Shown here piece after piece: positions 1 through 8,703 of a stretch of 64,000 nucleotides of DNA. The DNA is from Ketobacter alkanivorans. Lineage in GTDB: Bacteria > Pseudomonadota > Gammaproteobacteria > Pseudomonadales > Ketobacteraceae. Below the pieces are notes generated by a model that saw nothing but the letters and a program-made list of their open reading frames with translations, made no database searches and was not told the DNA's origin. The stretch lies in assembly GCF_002863865.1 (NCBI RefSeq), contig NZ_CP022684.1, positions 2,013,501-2,077,500 of the forward strand, given 5' to 3'. The position numbers were made by a program, and so were the translations under genes. Position 1 is the stretch's first letter; each line of letters begins with the position of its first letter.

Positions 1-2196
1 ACCCTGCGGGGCCGCAAAGTACTGGTGCTGATCGATGGGGTGGCACAACGGGCCACTCGCGATATATCACGCCAACTCACCACCATCTCGCCAGAAAACA
101 TCGAACGGGTTGAAATCATCTCTGGTGCCACGGCCGTTTACGGGGCCGGTGCAACCGGTGGTGTTATCAACATCATCACCAAACGCGGCCAGAATCAACA
201 ATCCCAATTCAACACCAAACTGGGCATGACCCTGAACACTGAAAACACCGACAGCGACGGCTTCACCCGTTTCGGCTCACAAACCGTAAGCGGCAGCGGC
301 GATCAAGTCGATTACCTGGTGAACGTAAACTACGAACAACGAGGCAACTACTACGACAGTGAAGGCAACCAGATCGCTACCGACCCCAACCAAGTAAGCC
401 GTGATAACAGCGACACGCTGGACATCCTGGTCAACCTGGGTTGGCAGATCGACAGCAATCGCTCTCTGCGGGTCAGCATGGAGCACTATAAAGAGAAACA
501 GAACACCGACTATGCGGCCGATTTCGGTGAGCCAAGCGCCACTTACCTGGGCCTGCCGTCGGGCATTTTTGCCAAAGGTGGTGATTACACCCCAACCCCT
601 AAACCCGGCCTTAGTTTGAATGAACAACCACAAAGCACCCGCGACAGCATCACCTTCGACTTCAGTCAGCAGAATTTCTTTGGCCATACCCTGCTAACCC
701 AGCTCAGCTACCGCGAAAACGAGTACTTTTACTATCCTTATCCCAGCAGCCCGCTGTTCCTCAATATCGACTGGGCCGGTGTCGTGGCCGCAGGCCCCAC
801 CACCACGCCACAATTATTGGCCGCTGTAGCCGCCAATATTCAAGGTGCAACCGGCACCCTGTTCCAAAGCCAGGTCAACTCAGAAGTATTGGATTTCAAA
901 CTGGCTCTGGATAAGCCATTTAAGCTCGGCGATGGTCAAACTCTGGATCTCACTTACGGATTGGATTACATCCATGACAACAGCGAGCAGCGCTCCATTG
1001 CCTACAGCTACAACAACTGGATCGCCAGCGGGCAAACTGAATATCAAGCCACTGGTGGAAACTATGACGCAGGCCCTGCCACCACAACCGAAACCACCGC
1101 TTTGTTCTTGCAGGGCAAACTGGCATTGAATGAACGCTGGACACTGAAAGCCGGTGTGCGCTACGAGCACGCCGATGTTGAAGTAGATGACACTGTTTCC
1201 GGCGTTGATATCGCCAACGCAGAGTATTATCAACAAGAACTGGAAGATCCCTATCTGCAAGCTATCGCAGGAGCATCCGGTACACCCGCCAACCTGTTAC
1301 TGGAAAGCATCATCAACACCGCCTCCAATCTATACGATTACGAAAATTATCTAATCTACAGCGATAGCGCAGCAAATCGCACCGGCGGCAAAGAAACCTA
1401 CTCGGAAACCCTGTTCAACGCAGGCGTAGTGTATGCACTGACCCAACAACAAGAAACTTTCCTCAATTACTCAGAAGGCTTTACCGTTCCAGATCTGACA
1501 AGACTACTGCGATCAGTCACCGTACTGAGTGATGGTGGCGTGCAAGGCCCCATACTGGAAGGCACGAACATCGATGCCAGCAAAACCCAATCATGGGATC
1601 TGGGTTGGCGCGGACGTTTTAGTAACATCAGCGCACAGACATCGCTGTTCTATAACACCTCCGATCAAAATGTAGAATTTGATCGCGAAACCGGCGTCGT
1701 TACCATTCGCAAACAGGACGAACGTTTCTGGGGCTTTGAGGCGCTGCTGGATGCCCGCTTCGACAGCGGCATGGTCGCAGGTCTGACCTACGCCCGCACC
1801 CAAGGGGAAACAGAAGATGACAACGGAAGCTGGTATGCACTGGGTGCTGATCGGGTAGCCCCCGAAAAAATCACCGGTTACCTGGGCTACAGCTTTAACC
1901 AAGCCGCTGATGCCCGGTTGCAGTTCACTCATCTAAGCGATTACAAACAAGGCCATCATGAAGCGCCGGATGATCAGAAATCTCAGGTGGTTCCTTTTGA
2001 AGGCTATCGCACATTCGATCTGATCACCAACTTCTACACAGAAGCCGGTAACTTCACAGCTGCAGTACGCAACCTGACCAACGCTGAATACTACTCGGTT
2101 TACAATCAGGTACGCGGATACCCGTCAGGCGGTGCATCAGCCTACCTGCCCGCTCAGGGTCGCACTCTCACCCTCAGTTACAGCGTGGATTATTAA
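1..2196 (+). CDS. iutA: TonB-dependent ferric-aerobactin-type receptor, 5' end cut by window
   Basis: Outer-membrane beta-barrel receptor that imports a ferric hydroxamate-citrate siderophore using TonB energy. The frame is open to base 1, so the signal peptide, TonB box and first part of the plug are missing; 731 residues are visible. The first residues match the IutA plug (LRGRKVLVLIDGV, then VEIISGATAVYG, TGGVINIITKRGQ). The C-terminus has the barrel pattern ending in alternating residues and a terminal aromatic region (LTLSYSVDY). With the roughly 90 missing residues the protein would be longer than E. coli IutA (about 730), through barrel-loop insertions. It converges on the iuc genes, whereas in enterobacteria iutA follows iucD on the same strand. 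Substrate is inferred from the neighbours. Confidence 0.9.
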   Translation, partial: TLRGRKVLVLIDGVAQRATRDISRQLTTISPENIERVEIISGATAVYGAGATGGVINIITKRGQNQQSQFNTKLGMTLNTENTDSDGFTRFGSQTVSGSGDQVDYLVNVNYEQRGNYYDSEGNQIATDPNQVSRDNSDTLDILVNLGWQIDSNRSLRVSMEHYKEKQNTDYAADFGEPSATYLGLPSGIFAKGGDYTPTPKPGLSLNEQPQSTRDSITFDFSQQNFFGHTLLTQLSYRENEYFYYPYPSSPLFLNIDWAGVVAAGPTTTPQLLAAVAANIQGATGTLFQSQVNSEVLDFKLALDKPFKLGDGQTLDLTYGLDYIHDNSEQRSIAYSYNNWIASGQTEYQATGGNYDAGPATTTETTALFLQGKLALNERWTLKAGVRYEHADVEVDDTVSGVDIANAEYYQQELEDPYLQAIAGASGTPANLLLESIINTASNLYDYENYLIYSDSAANRTGGKETYSETLFNAGVVYALTQQQETFLNYSEGFTVPDLTRLLRSVTVLSDGGVQGPILEGTNIDASKTQSWDLGWRGRFSNISAQTSLFYNTSDQNVEFDRETGVVTIRKQDERFWGFEALLDARFDSGMVAGLTYARTQGETEDDNGSWYALGADRVAPEKITGYLGYSFNQAADARLQFTHLSDYKQGHHEAPDDQKSQVVPFEGYRTFDLITNFYTEAGNFTAAVRNLTNAEYYSVYNQVRGYPSGGASAYLPAQGRTLTLSYSVDY

Positions 2197-2204
2197 GCGC
2201 CCAT

Positions 2205-2236
2205 AAAAAAAGGTGGCCACGGATGGCCACCTTTTC
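2205..2236. terminator. Bidirectional intrinsic terminator between iutA and the iuc operon
   Basis: A perfect 12-bp stem AAAAGGTGGCCA (2208-2219), loop CGGA, TGGCCACCTTTT (2224-2235), with an A-run on the left and T-run on the right. It can end both the receptor transcript (+) and the iuc operon (-). Confidence 0.85.
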
Positions 2237-2260
2237 ACTACCGCTCACTGCAATGCAACA

Positions 2261-2659
2261 TTACATATCAGTCAGTTTATCCTGCAACCAAGCCCGCGCC
2301 TGCTCCTCATCAACCGAGGCATAAATAGGGCACGGCATCGCAGCCTGCATCTTCGGCCCCGCCAAACGTTCCACGGCATCGGCCTGCGGTGCTATACGAG
2401 CCACCCCCACACACCAAAGGGAAAGTTGCTCTCGCCGCAGCTTGAACCACAACCCCATCGCCTTGCGCCCGGCAGCAGAAAAGTCACTGTCTTCATCTGT
2501 TTTGGTTAGCAACCCAAAGCGTGTACGGCGCAAGAACAGATCATCCATTTGTTGCAACCAGGACTGCACCTGCCCCTCATTCGCAGGGCCAACAAAACAC
2601 ACCTTAACCAACGGCCAGCCTTCAACCAAAATCGGCTGACCCATATCCTCAGCATTCAT
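2261..2659 (-). CDS. STAS/SpoIIAA-like small protein at the end of the iuc operon
   Basis: Last gene of the siderophore operon, 132 aa, starting 13 bp after the iucD stop; the Shine-Dalgarno GAAGAAGG overlaps the iucD terminus and fixes ATG 2659 rather than the longer frame to 2776. The pattern (a loop RFGLLTKTD, an amphipathic helix GRKAMGLWFKLRRE, then LWCVGVARI, and a final helix EEQARAWLQDKL) resembles the short SpoIIAA-like/STAS proteins of unknown role that end in 'W-L' helices. No catalytic motif is seen. Gene position implies co-expression with siderophore synthesis, so a regulatory or scaffold role is conceivable but unproven. It is not one of the standard enterobacterial aerobactin genes. 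Confidence 0.7.
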   Translation of the reverse strand: MNAEDMGQPILVEGWPLVKVCFVGPANEGQVQSWLQQMDDLFLRRTRFGLLTKTDEDSDFSAAGRKAMGLWFKLRREQLSLWCVGVARIAPQADAVERLAGPKMQAAMPCPIYASVDEEQARAWLQDKLTDM

Positions 2660-2672
2660 AGTAAAGCCTTCT

Positions 2673-3971
2673 TCACGCCACAAAGCGCTCTTTCGCAGTC
2701 GCTGGCAACACGCCCCACTGAACAAACCCGGGCTGCTCCAGCTTATATAATTCGTATCCCAGCAGATCATTAACAATATTGGCAGCGCGCCATGCCATCA
2801 GGCTCGTCTGCGGATCAACGATACCGTGATGATGACGACTGGCATTCACAGCATAAATACGACTTTGATCCTGACACTCCCAGTTCACCTGATAATTGTC
2901 ATCCATGGATAATACACCATCACTTTCCCATTGGATCTGTTCTGCCAACGGTTCCAGGCACGACGGGATCACCGTGCGAAACCCTGTACTGAAAATAACA
3001 ACATCAGCATCAATACGTTCCTTAGCCTTACCGCTGTGCATCAACATCAACTCGTATCCTCCGCCCTGCTTCAGCATAGACACCAACTGACGATCCGGCA
3101 GCATCATGATATTACGCCCTCGCTCGCACACCACCTGGGTGTGATACAGCGACTGATAGATTTCCTTCAGCGTAGCAGGCGAGATACCGTCACTGGCCAG
3201 CTTCTGTCGCGCTACAATCGCTTGTTTCTCTTCCTGAGGCAGAGCAAGAAAGTGCTTAACATAAGATGGGGTAAACAGATCATTGGTAAATGGTGCTTCA
3301 TCCAGCTGATCAAAGTTTTCCCTGCGGGACACCCAGGCAATTGATTCACACTCACCCCAGCGCTCGCTAATCAGCTCCTGAAATATTTCAGCGCCCGTTT
3401 GACCGCCACCGATCACCGCAACCTTTAACCCTGTAAAATCACGCTTCGCATTCAGAATTCCGCCAGCATGAAGAACCTGCTTTCCCAAATAAGGAACAGC
3501 AAACTCCGGCACATAGGGTTGCGTACCGGTCCCTACACACAGGTGATCGGCACTGACAATGCGATCATCAAAACGCAGCCAAAACCGTCCCTGCTGGTAA
3601 TTCACCTCCCGAACATGCGCATTATATCGGACAGCAGGCAGTTGCTGAGCTACCCAATCCAGATACTGGGCAAACTCCTGTCGCGATATCGATGATTGCT
3701 CGGCATTAATAAACGAATAGAATCGTCTTTTCTCCACCAGAAACTTCAAAAAACTGTACGGACTGGTTGGATCAACCGGAGTTACCAGATCCTTCATCCA
3801 TGAGGTCTGTAATTTTGCCCCCGGCAGCATCAATCCGCTGTGCCAGCTGAACTCCGGCTTTTTATCGAAAAAAGCGTAGCGAGTATTCCGACATTTCTGC
3901 AACAATGCTGCCACGCTCAGATTAAAAGGGCCCGCGCCAATTCCGGCCAGGTTAACGTGCTGCTGATTCAT
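2673..3971 (-). CDS. iucD: L-lysine N6-monooxygenase (aerobactin-type)
   Basis: Cytoplasmic FAD/NADPH enzyme that hydroxylates the epsilon-amine of lysine, the first step of aerobactin-type synthesis. Seen: FAD-binding GIGAGPFNLS at residues 10-19, NADPH-binding VAVIGGGQTGAEI near 184-196, and the late FSTGFRTVIP motif of the SidA/IucD/PvdA family. The 432 aa length is normal. ATG 3971 is chosen because AGGAGG lies 7 bp upstream and the protein then begins just before the FAD motif; the frame extends to 4067 without similarity. The start overlaps the iucC end by 20 bp, showing translational coupling. An ornithine substrate cannot be excluded from sequence alone, but the iucABC context favours lysine. 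Confidence 0.9.
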   Translation of the reverse strand: MNQQHVNLAGIGAGPFNLSVAALLQKCRNTRYAFFDKKPEFSWHSGLMLPGAKLQTSWMKDLVTPVDPTSPYSFLKFLVEKRRFYSFINAEQSSISRQEFAQYLDWVAQQLPAVRYNAHVREVNYQQGRFWLRFDDRIVSADHLCVGTGTQPYVPEFAVPYLGKQVLHAGGILNAKRDFTGLKVAVIGGGQTGAEIFQELISERWGECESIAWVSRRENFDQLDEAPFTNDLFTPSYVKHFLALPQEEKQAIVARQKLASDGISPATLKEIYQSLYHTQVVCERGRNIMMLPDRQLVSMLKQGGGYELMLMHSGKAKERIDADVVIFSTGFRTVIPSCLEPLAEQIQWESDGVLSMDDNYQVNWECQDQSRIYAVNASRHHHGIVDPQTSLMAWRAANIVNDLLGYELYKLEQPGFVQWGVLPATAKERFVA

Positions 3972-5742
3972 CAGGCAACCTCCTATTGCATTCAAAGTGT
4001 GTAACCAGTAACGGATTTTCAAGATCGGTTCCCAAAATGGGTAACGGGCGCTCATGCCGATCGCCATAGCCCTCCAGAAAGCGCACCCGGTTTATGCAGA
4101 CGCGTTTCATTTTGGGAGCCAGCAAATCAAACATGTCAAAACGCTCCTGCAACTGTGGGCATCCTGACTGATAGTCGCGGATCACCTCGGCCAGGACAGA
4201 ATAAAATTCGGTTTCGGTCAGCAGCTCCTGCTCGTGCAACAGCGCGGACAGATAACGCAACACCGTCACGAAGTGGCCAGTCTGTAAATCATGGATCAAA
4301 TAGTGAGGCGGCAACCGAGTAAGCACGCTCTTAATGTCTGCATCCAGCGATTCCAGTTCCGCAAAATCCTGATCCACCAGGCGCAGATCACCTTGCAGAT
4401 CTTTAATCGCTAATCGCCGGGGCACGCCATCTGCAAGAATCAGCGTAAGATTCTGCCCATGGGCTACCAATCCAACACCGTACTTACACATCAAGTGATA
4501 CAGCGGCACTACCACCGCATCAAAAAATGCCCGCATCCAACTTTGCGCCGTCAACCCCGATCTGACGATCAGATGGCCCACAACACAATCACCCTGATTA
4601 TCCTGTTGCAGTAAACCGGCCACCAACATAGCCTGCTCATCAGAACGTAATTTGCTTTGCACGCTCTCTCGCCACACAACACCCAGCATTTCATTAAAGC
4701 GGTAGGGTGCTTTGTCTATATGAACGTAGTGTGGATGGCTGCAACTAACCCCAACCGGTTCTTTTAATACCTCTGTGCCACGATCATATAGCAAGGCATC
4801 CATCTGGCAGCGTTCATGCAACCAGTTGGAAAGCCGCCCTCCAATTTCAATGTACTTACCGGGGATACCGCGATAACAGGATGTATTCAGAATGGTCACA
4901 GGCAACTTGACATTGAACGCTTCAGGCTCGTCGATGTTAGCCAGGGTACGAATAGACTGCAGCGGTAAAAATCGGTGCCCGGCCACGCCCAAATCCACCA
5001 AGTCACCACCGGCAATCCAGTCATAAAAGTGTTTGCGTATTTTGTGCTGCCATTGCCATGGGTGAACTGGCAGCAACACCCAGGGCTCTATTAAACCACT
5101 GACCCGAACCAACTGTTGCAGCAGTGCTGTGTATTCATCGTCACTCATTGCACTGCGCACAACCGCACTCATCTCCAACGCATGGCTGCTGCCAACCCGA
5201 CAGTGACGTTTCTTCACTGCGATCCAACGCAATTGCAAAGGGCTCGCGTACTCGGGGGCGAATTGCTCCAACTCCGCATCCCCCCACCCTAGCCGCCCTT
5301 TGTTCAATACGGCTTTCGGGTGCCCATTTAAATATGGCTGCATCCTGTCAATATCCATACTGGCCAGCTCTGCAGCGCTAACACCCTGTTTTATGTGCCA
5401 CGACTGTATGTCGCCTTGCAGCGTCTGGGCGCATTCTTCCAGCAAGTTTGCCAGTACAATATCATCCAACTCCAGCTCACTCTGCGCATCCAGAAAGAAC
5501 TGCGCAGCGCTGACAGCCAGATCTGCGCTGCGTTGCAACGAGTCAACATCAACACGCACCTGCCCCCACAACGTCTCCCAACCTGTAAAGGTATAACGCA
5601 CGCCTGAAGTCAGTTTCAGTACCCAGCCAGCACCTTCCTTATTAATTTGAAAGCACTGTTCATACTGCAGCTCACCGATGACTTTTGCCACCAGCTCGCG
5701 ATTCAGCCTATCCCAAAGTTCACCATCCGACATTATGCTCAT
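3952..5742 (-). CDS. iucC: NIS siderophore synthetase, aerobactin synthase type
   Basis: ATP-dependent NRPS-independent siderophore synthetase (IucA/IucC family, 596 aa) that in aerobactin synthesis adds the second N6-acetyl-N6-hydroxylysine to the citrate half-product. Seen: LLPVHPWQWQ, the ATP-binding block LQSIRTLANIDEPEAFNVKLP with NTSCYRGIPG, then LVAHGQNLTLIL and IKDLQG, and a FhuF-like C-terminal region. ATG 5742 has AAGG six bases upstream; a TTG at 5748 and ATG 5733 are alternatives. It begins 12 bp after iucB and overlaps iucD. Assignment as IucC rather than a second IucA rests on gene order (A-B-C-D), identical to enterobacterial aerobactin operons. Confidence 0.88.
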   Translation of the reverse strand: MSIMSDGELWDRLNRELVAKVIGELQYEQCFQINKEGAGWVLKLTSGVRYTFTGWETLWGQVRVDVDSLQRSADLAVSAAQFFLDAQSELELDDIVLANLLEECAQTLQGDIQSWHIKQGVSAAELASMDIDRMQPYLNGHPKAVLNKGRLGWGDAELEQFAPEYASPLQLRWIAVKKRHCRVGSSHALEMSAVVRSAMSDDEYTALLQQLVRVSGLIEPWVLLPVHPWQWQHKIRKHFYDWIAGGDLVDLGVAGHRFLPLQSIRTLANIDEPEAFNVKLPVTILNTSCYRGIPGKYIEIGGRLSNWLHERCQMDALLYDRGTEVLKEPVGVSCSHPHYVHIDKAPYRFNEMLGVVWRESVQSKLRSDEQAMLVAGLLQQDNQGDCVVGHLIVRSGLTAQSWMRAFFDAVVVPLYHLMCKYGVGLVAHGQNLTLILADGVPRRLAIKDLQGDLRLVDQDFAELESLDADIKSVLTRLPPHYLIHDLQTGHFVTVLRYLSALLHEQELLTETEFYSVLAEVIRDYQSGCPQLQERFDMFDLLAPKMKRVCINRVRFLEGYGDRHERPLPILGTDLENPLLVTHFECNRRLPDESAAR

Positions 5743-5754
5743 TTCCAACCTTCA

Positions 5755-6810
5755 TCATGGCAATTTAACAAGATCGAAAAAGCGTGCGCGCGTGCATTCC
5801 GCTAGCGCAGCTCGCTTATGGGGAAAATCGAATTCTTTAACCACCTGAAAAGACGGCACCGTTTGCAGGTGTTTGAGGATGGATTTATTATCCGCACGAG
5901 GCTCACCCATCACATTCATCGTTCTGGGGTCATCCAGAAACAAAAAGTGCGTCAACCCGGTAAACCACGCGGCAAAGTACTGAGCCCCAAGATAGGCCGG
6001 GTTGCCCACCAGCAAGTGAATCCCACGGTCAAAATCCTGCGCTTGGTAATAAGGCCCCAGCCGATCTTCCGGGGTCCAGTACAGTTCAAAATATCCGAAG
6101 GGTTCGTCATCAAAATAACCAAAAACAGAAAATATATGCGGATCCGACTGACGCTCCAGCAAGTACTTCTCCAGCTCTGGTTTAGGCAAGCCCAGCTCCC
6201 AAGCAGGAGCGATGCGTGGGTGATTCATCCAGTCGTGAAAACGATCCAGATCCCTGGTTACATCAACGGTTTTAAACGACAGGACTTTGTTCAGCGTCGG
6301 CACATAACGGCGATAGAACTCACCGTCTGGTTGCGGTGGACGCAATGGATGGCTAGCGTGTTCGCTCATCACCCATTCCACCGGGCGAGGATACGCAACA
6401 CCCGCCGCCAGCCACAGCTCGGGCCATTGATAGAACGTCTGCCGGGTCAGAATGCGACCGCGCAGCATGGCACCATCCATTAATCGGTCGATTTCATGAT
6501 TAACAATGATCGCTCGCAATTCTTGGTGGGTACTGAACACTATATCCAGTATCGACAACAATGCGCTTCGAACCCGGCGCTGATCTTGCTCCCCCGTGGC
6601 CACGTGCCAACTGCGAATATTAAGCAGATCGGAGCCATCCCAATGCAACTCCAACACCATGGAGATTTGATCTGCATCCAATACAGCGCGAAGCTCTGCA
6701 CTGCCAGTATCCAGCAGAATGCTGGTACTTCCCATTACATGATGATTGTAATGCCAGGCACGAAACCCACTTTCATGCTGAACTACGGTAGTCATAAATT
6801 GGCTGGTCAT
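5755..6810 (-). CDS. iucB: N6-hydroxylysine acyltransferase, GNAT fold
   Basis: Acetyl-CoA-dependent acyltransferase making N6-acetyl-N6-hydroxylysine in the cytosol. The C-terminal half carries the siderophore-GNAT signature: RFHDWMNHPRIAPAW, then FGYFELYW, DRGIHLLVG and MGEPRADNKS, as in IucB/RhbD. The N-terminal part (about 150 residues) is less conserved; at 351 aa it is longer than E. coli IucB (315 aa). ATG 6810 has AGGA seven bases upstream and lies 8 bp after the iucA stop; the frame continues to 6867 inside iucA. The acyl group cannot be read from sequence; longer acyl donors are used by some marine aerobactin-like siderophores, so a modified product is possible. Confidence 0.87.
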   Translation of the reverse strand: MTSQFMTTVVQHESGFRAWHYNHHVMGSTSILLDTGSAELRAVLDADQISMVLELHWDGSDLLNIRSWHVATGEQDQRRVRSALLSILDIVFSTHQELRAIIVNHEIDRLMDGAMLRGRILTRQTFYQWPELWLAAGVAYPRPVEWVMSEHASHPLRPPQPDGEFYRRYVPTLNKVLSFKTVDVTRDLDRFHDWMNHPRIAPAWELGLPKPELEKYLLERQSDPHIFSVFGYFDDEPFGYFELYWTPEDRLGPYYQAQDFDRGIHLLVGNPAYLGAQYFAAWFTGLTHFLFLDDPRTMNVMGEPRADNKSILKHLQTVPSFQVVKEFDFPHKRAALAECTRARFFDLVKLP

Positions 6811-6818
6811 ATTGATTC

Positions 6819-8627
6819 CTAGCAGGTAGTACTTGCTCGCAAAGATGGCTTGGTTAGCCCGGAGCAAACAGGATTAGAGACGGCGCGATAAATAGATACA
6901 GGATCAGCCAGGGTGTTTTCGTTCAAGTCTGCCAACGAGCAGATGAAATTCCCTTTCTGCCAGAGTTCTTCTGATTCTAGAATGGTTTTAATGAAACTCT
7001 GATCCTGAAGCTTTGGTGATAATGTGGTCAGAAAGAATGCCCTGAGACGATCAACCAGATCAGCTTCATCAATCATCCCCTCAGCCCCCATGGCACTGAT
7101 CACACCAAAGGTGGAATTAATAATCAGGTAATACGCGAACAGTTTGATCGCCATGTCGCTATGAATCTGATTTTCGGCTGATTCGCCCAAAGCGTTCTGG
7201 TCCAGATGAAACCGACGCACGCCCACATCGCTGAAACCCGTACCCTGGCAATCACGGAAAAAGCAGTGCACCGGCAAACCCTGCTGCAATGCCAGCACTA
7301 TATTTTGCTGATGAGCACCAAACAAAATGCCATAGTCTGCCTGTGCCAGCAGCAACGGTTTAACCGCCACATCAAGATAAGCATCAAACCATAAACTGGC
7401 AGCCTGCTCTTTCGATACTCGCTGCGTTTGTGCAACCTCACCCACCAGGTTCGATAAGCGCCCCGGCTCAGCAAATGGGTGATCCTGAGTTATGGTTGCC
7501 AACACGTTATATTGCCAATCGGATCGTTCACGGATGGGGTTATCACGAAACACCATCATGGATTCAGGTATCTGAGCCCCCCCGTCATCCAACAAACACA
7601 GATAAGCGGGCTCTTCCATAATGTCAAACTGGCTGAAACGTTGAGTGAACTGTTGCCCAGTGGCTGTTGCCAATACCTTTGAGATCAGACAACCTCGCTC
7701 CGCTTCCGCCGGCTGCAAATGGCGCACCGAGTTGGTAAGCCGCACACTGAGGGAAAACTTCAGCATGTAGGGAGCATTCTGTGCATAGAGGGAACGCATG
7801 GATGAGGTGGCAGACCAACGTTGACCCTGAGGTTCAAGCACCGTGATTTCCTGTTGTGCGAAAGCCGTTTGCAGTGCTGGCAGCTGCTGCAAACGGCGAA
7901 CCTGCCATGGATGGGCCGGGATCAGGGTGTACCCTTCCGGCGTATCTGCAAGCACCTCACTAAGATTCGCATCATTGGCAACCAACAACTGTATCCGCTG
8001 CTGCAAGGTCTGGTTGTCTGCACTGCGATAATGAATGCGATGATCACGCACCCGCATCCACGCCAAGGCAAAGCCGGAACCCCCTTCCGGTCCATATTGA
8101 ATGGCTTCGGTTAGCGTCATAGGCTGGCGCACTTTAGGGGCAGGGTGAACCGAATGCCCAATCAACAAGGCCTGCTCGGCTTCACAAAACGTCAGCGGAT
8201 CGCGCATCAGCTTGCCAATCTCTGCTTCCCGCAGCGCCAATAGCATTTCCAGATTACGATGGCTCTCAATAATGCGCTCCAGAAAACGTGCCATCGCACC
8301 GATGGTGCCGTTTGTCTGGATCGCTGCGTTTTCCACCAACACTTTTGCCAGTGCTAAAAATCCCATCTGCCGATCCTCCCGGCAGTGTTCACCTTCACAA
8401 CGGGCGGGCATGGCAAACCGATGACGTCCACACAAAGACCAATACTTAACGCCAATCCACACTGTTTGATGCCCAAGCGGAATAACCAAAGCCTGCGAGG
8501 GAAAGCCAAGCACCTGCCATTCCGCCGGGCTGGCAGCATAACGCCAGTCATCAAACTCACGCACATAAGCATTTAGAAAACAGTTGACCGATAAATAATC
8601 AGCCGCACCAGAAATCAACCTGTCCAT
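6819..8627 (-). CDS. iucA: NIS siderophore synthetase, first citrate-condensing enzyme
   Basis: First gene of the iuc operon, 602 aa, an IucA/IucC-family ligase that couples one acyl-hydroxylysine to citrate with ATP. Seen: TLIPAHPWQVRR, SSMRSLYAQNAPYMLKFSLS followed by VRLTNSVRHL, then LFGAHQQNIVLAL and FRDCQGTG. ATG 8627 is preferred (GGGTG just upstream); a GTG at 8636 is the longer option. Upstream lies a Fur-box-like sequence shared with the divergent exporter, so iron repression is expected. Genes A, B, C, D are separated by 8 and 12 bp, then a 20-bp overlap, consistent with one operon. Confidence 0.9.
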   Translation of the reverse strand: MDRLISGAADYLSVNCFLNAYVREFDDWRYAASPAEWQVLGFPSQALVIPLGHQTVWIGVKYWSLCGRHRFAMPARCEGEHCREDRQMGFLALAKVLVENAAIQTNGTIGAMARFLERIIESHRNLEMLLALREAEIGKLMRDPLTFCEAEQALLIGHSVHPAPKVRQPMTLTEAIQYGPEGGSGFALAWMRVRDHRIHYRSADNQTLQQRIQLLVANDANLSEVLADTPEGYTLIPAHPWQVRRLQQLPALQTAFAQQEITVLEPQGQRWSATSSMRSLYAQNAPYMLKFSLSVRLTNSVRHLQPAEAERGCLISKVLATATGQQFTQRFSQFDIMEEPAYLCLLDDGGAQIPESMMVFRDNPIRERSDWQYNVLATITQDHPFAEPGRLSNLVGEVAQTQRVSKEQAASLWFDAYLDVAVKPLLLAQADYGILFGAHQQNIVLALQQGLPVHCFFRDCQGTGFSDVGVRRFHLDQNALGESAENQIHSDMAIKLFAYYLIINSTFGVISAMGAEGMIDEADLVDRLRAFFLTTLSPKLQDQSFIKTILESEELWQKGNFICSLADLNENTLADPVSIYRAVSNPVCSGLTKPSLRASTTC

Positions 8628-8670
8628 CGTATTCACCCGCTGTGATGTTTGCGGAGATCACGATATCGTG

Positions 8671-8703
8671 TATGATTATCAAATGCAAACGATTATCATT
8701 CAG
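8671..8703. promoter_or_regulatory. Fur-box-like operator between iucA and shiF
   Basis: The 33 bp contain two overlapping A/T-rich units, ATGATTATCAAATGCAAAC and AAACGATTATCATT, each carrying the GATTATCAT-type hexamer array typical of gammaproteobacterial Fur sites (consensus GATAATGATAATCATTATC). It lies in the divergent iucA/shiF gap, where a Fur site is expected in aerobactin loci. Confidence 0.75.

Noticed and set aside
5818..6483. 221-codon open frame on the plus strand
   Set aside because: Antisense to iucB, which has the full siderophore-acyltransferase signature and fits the operon.
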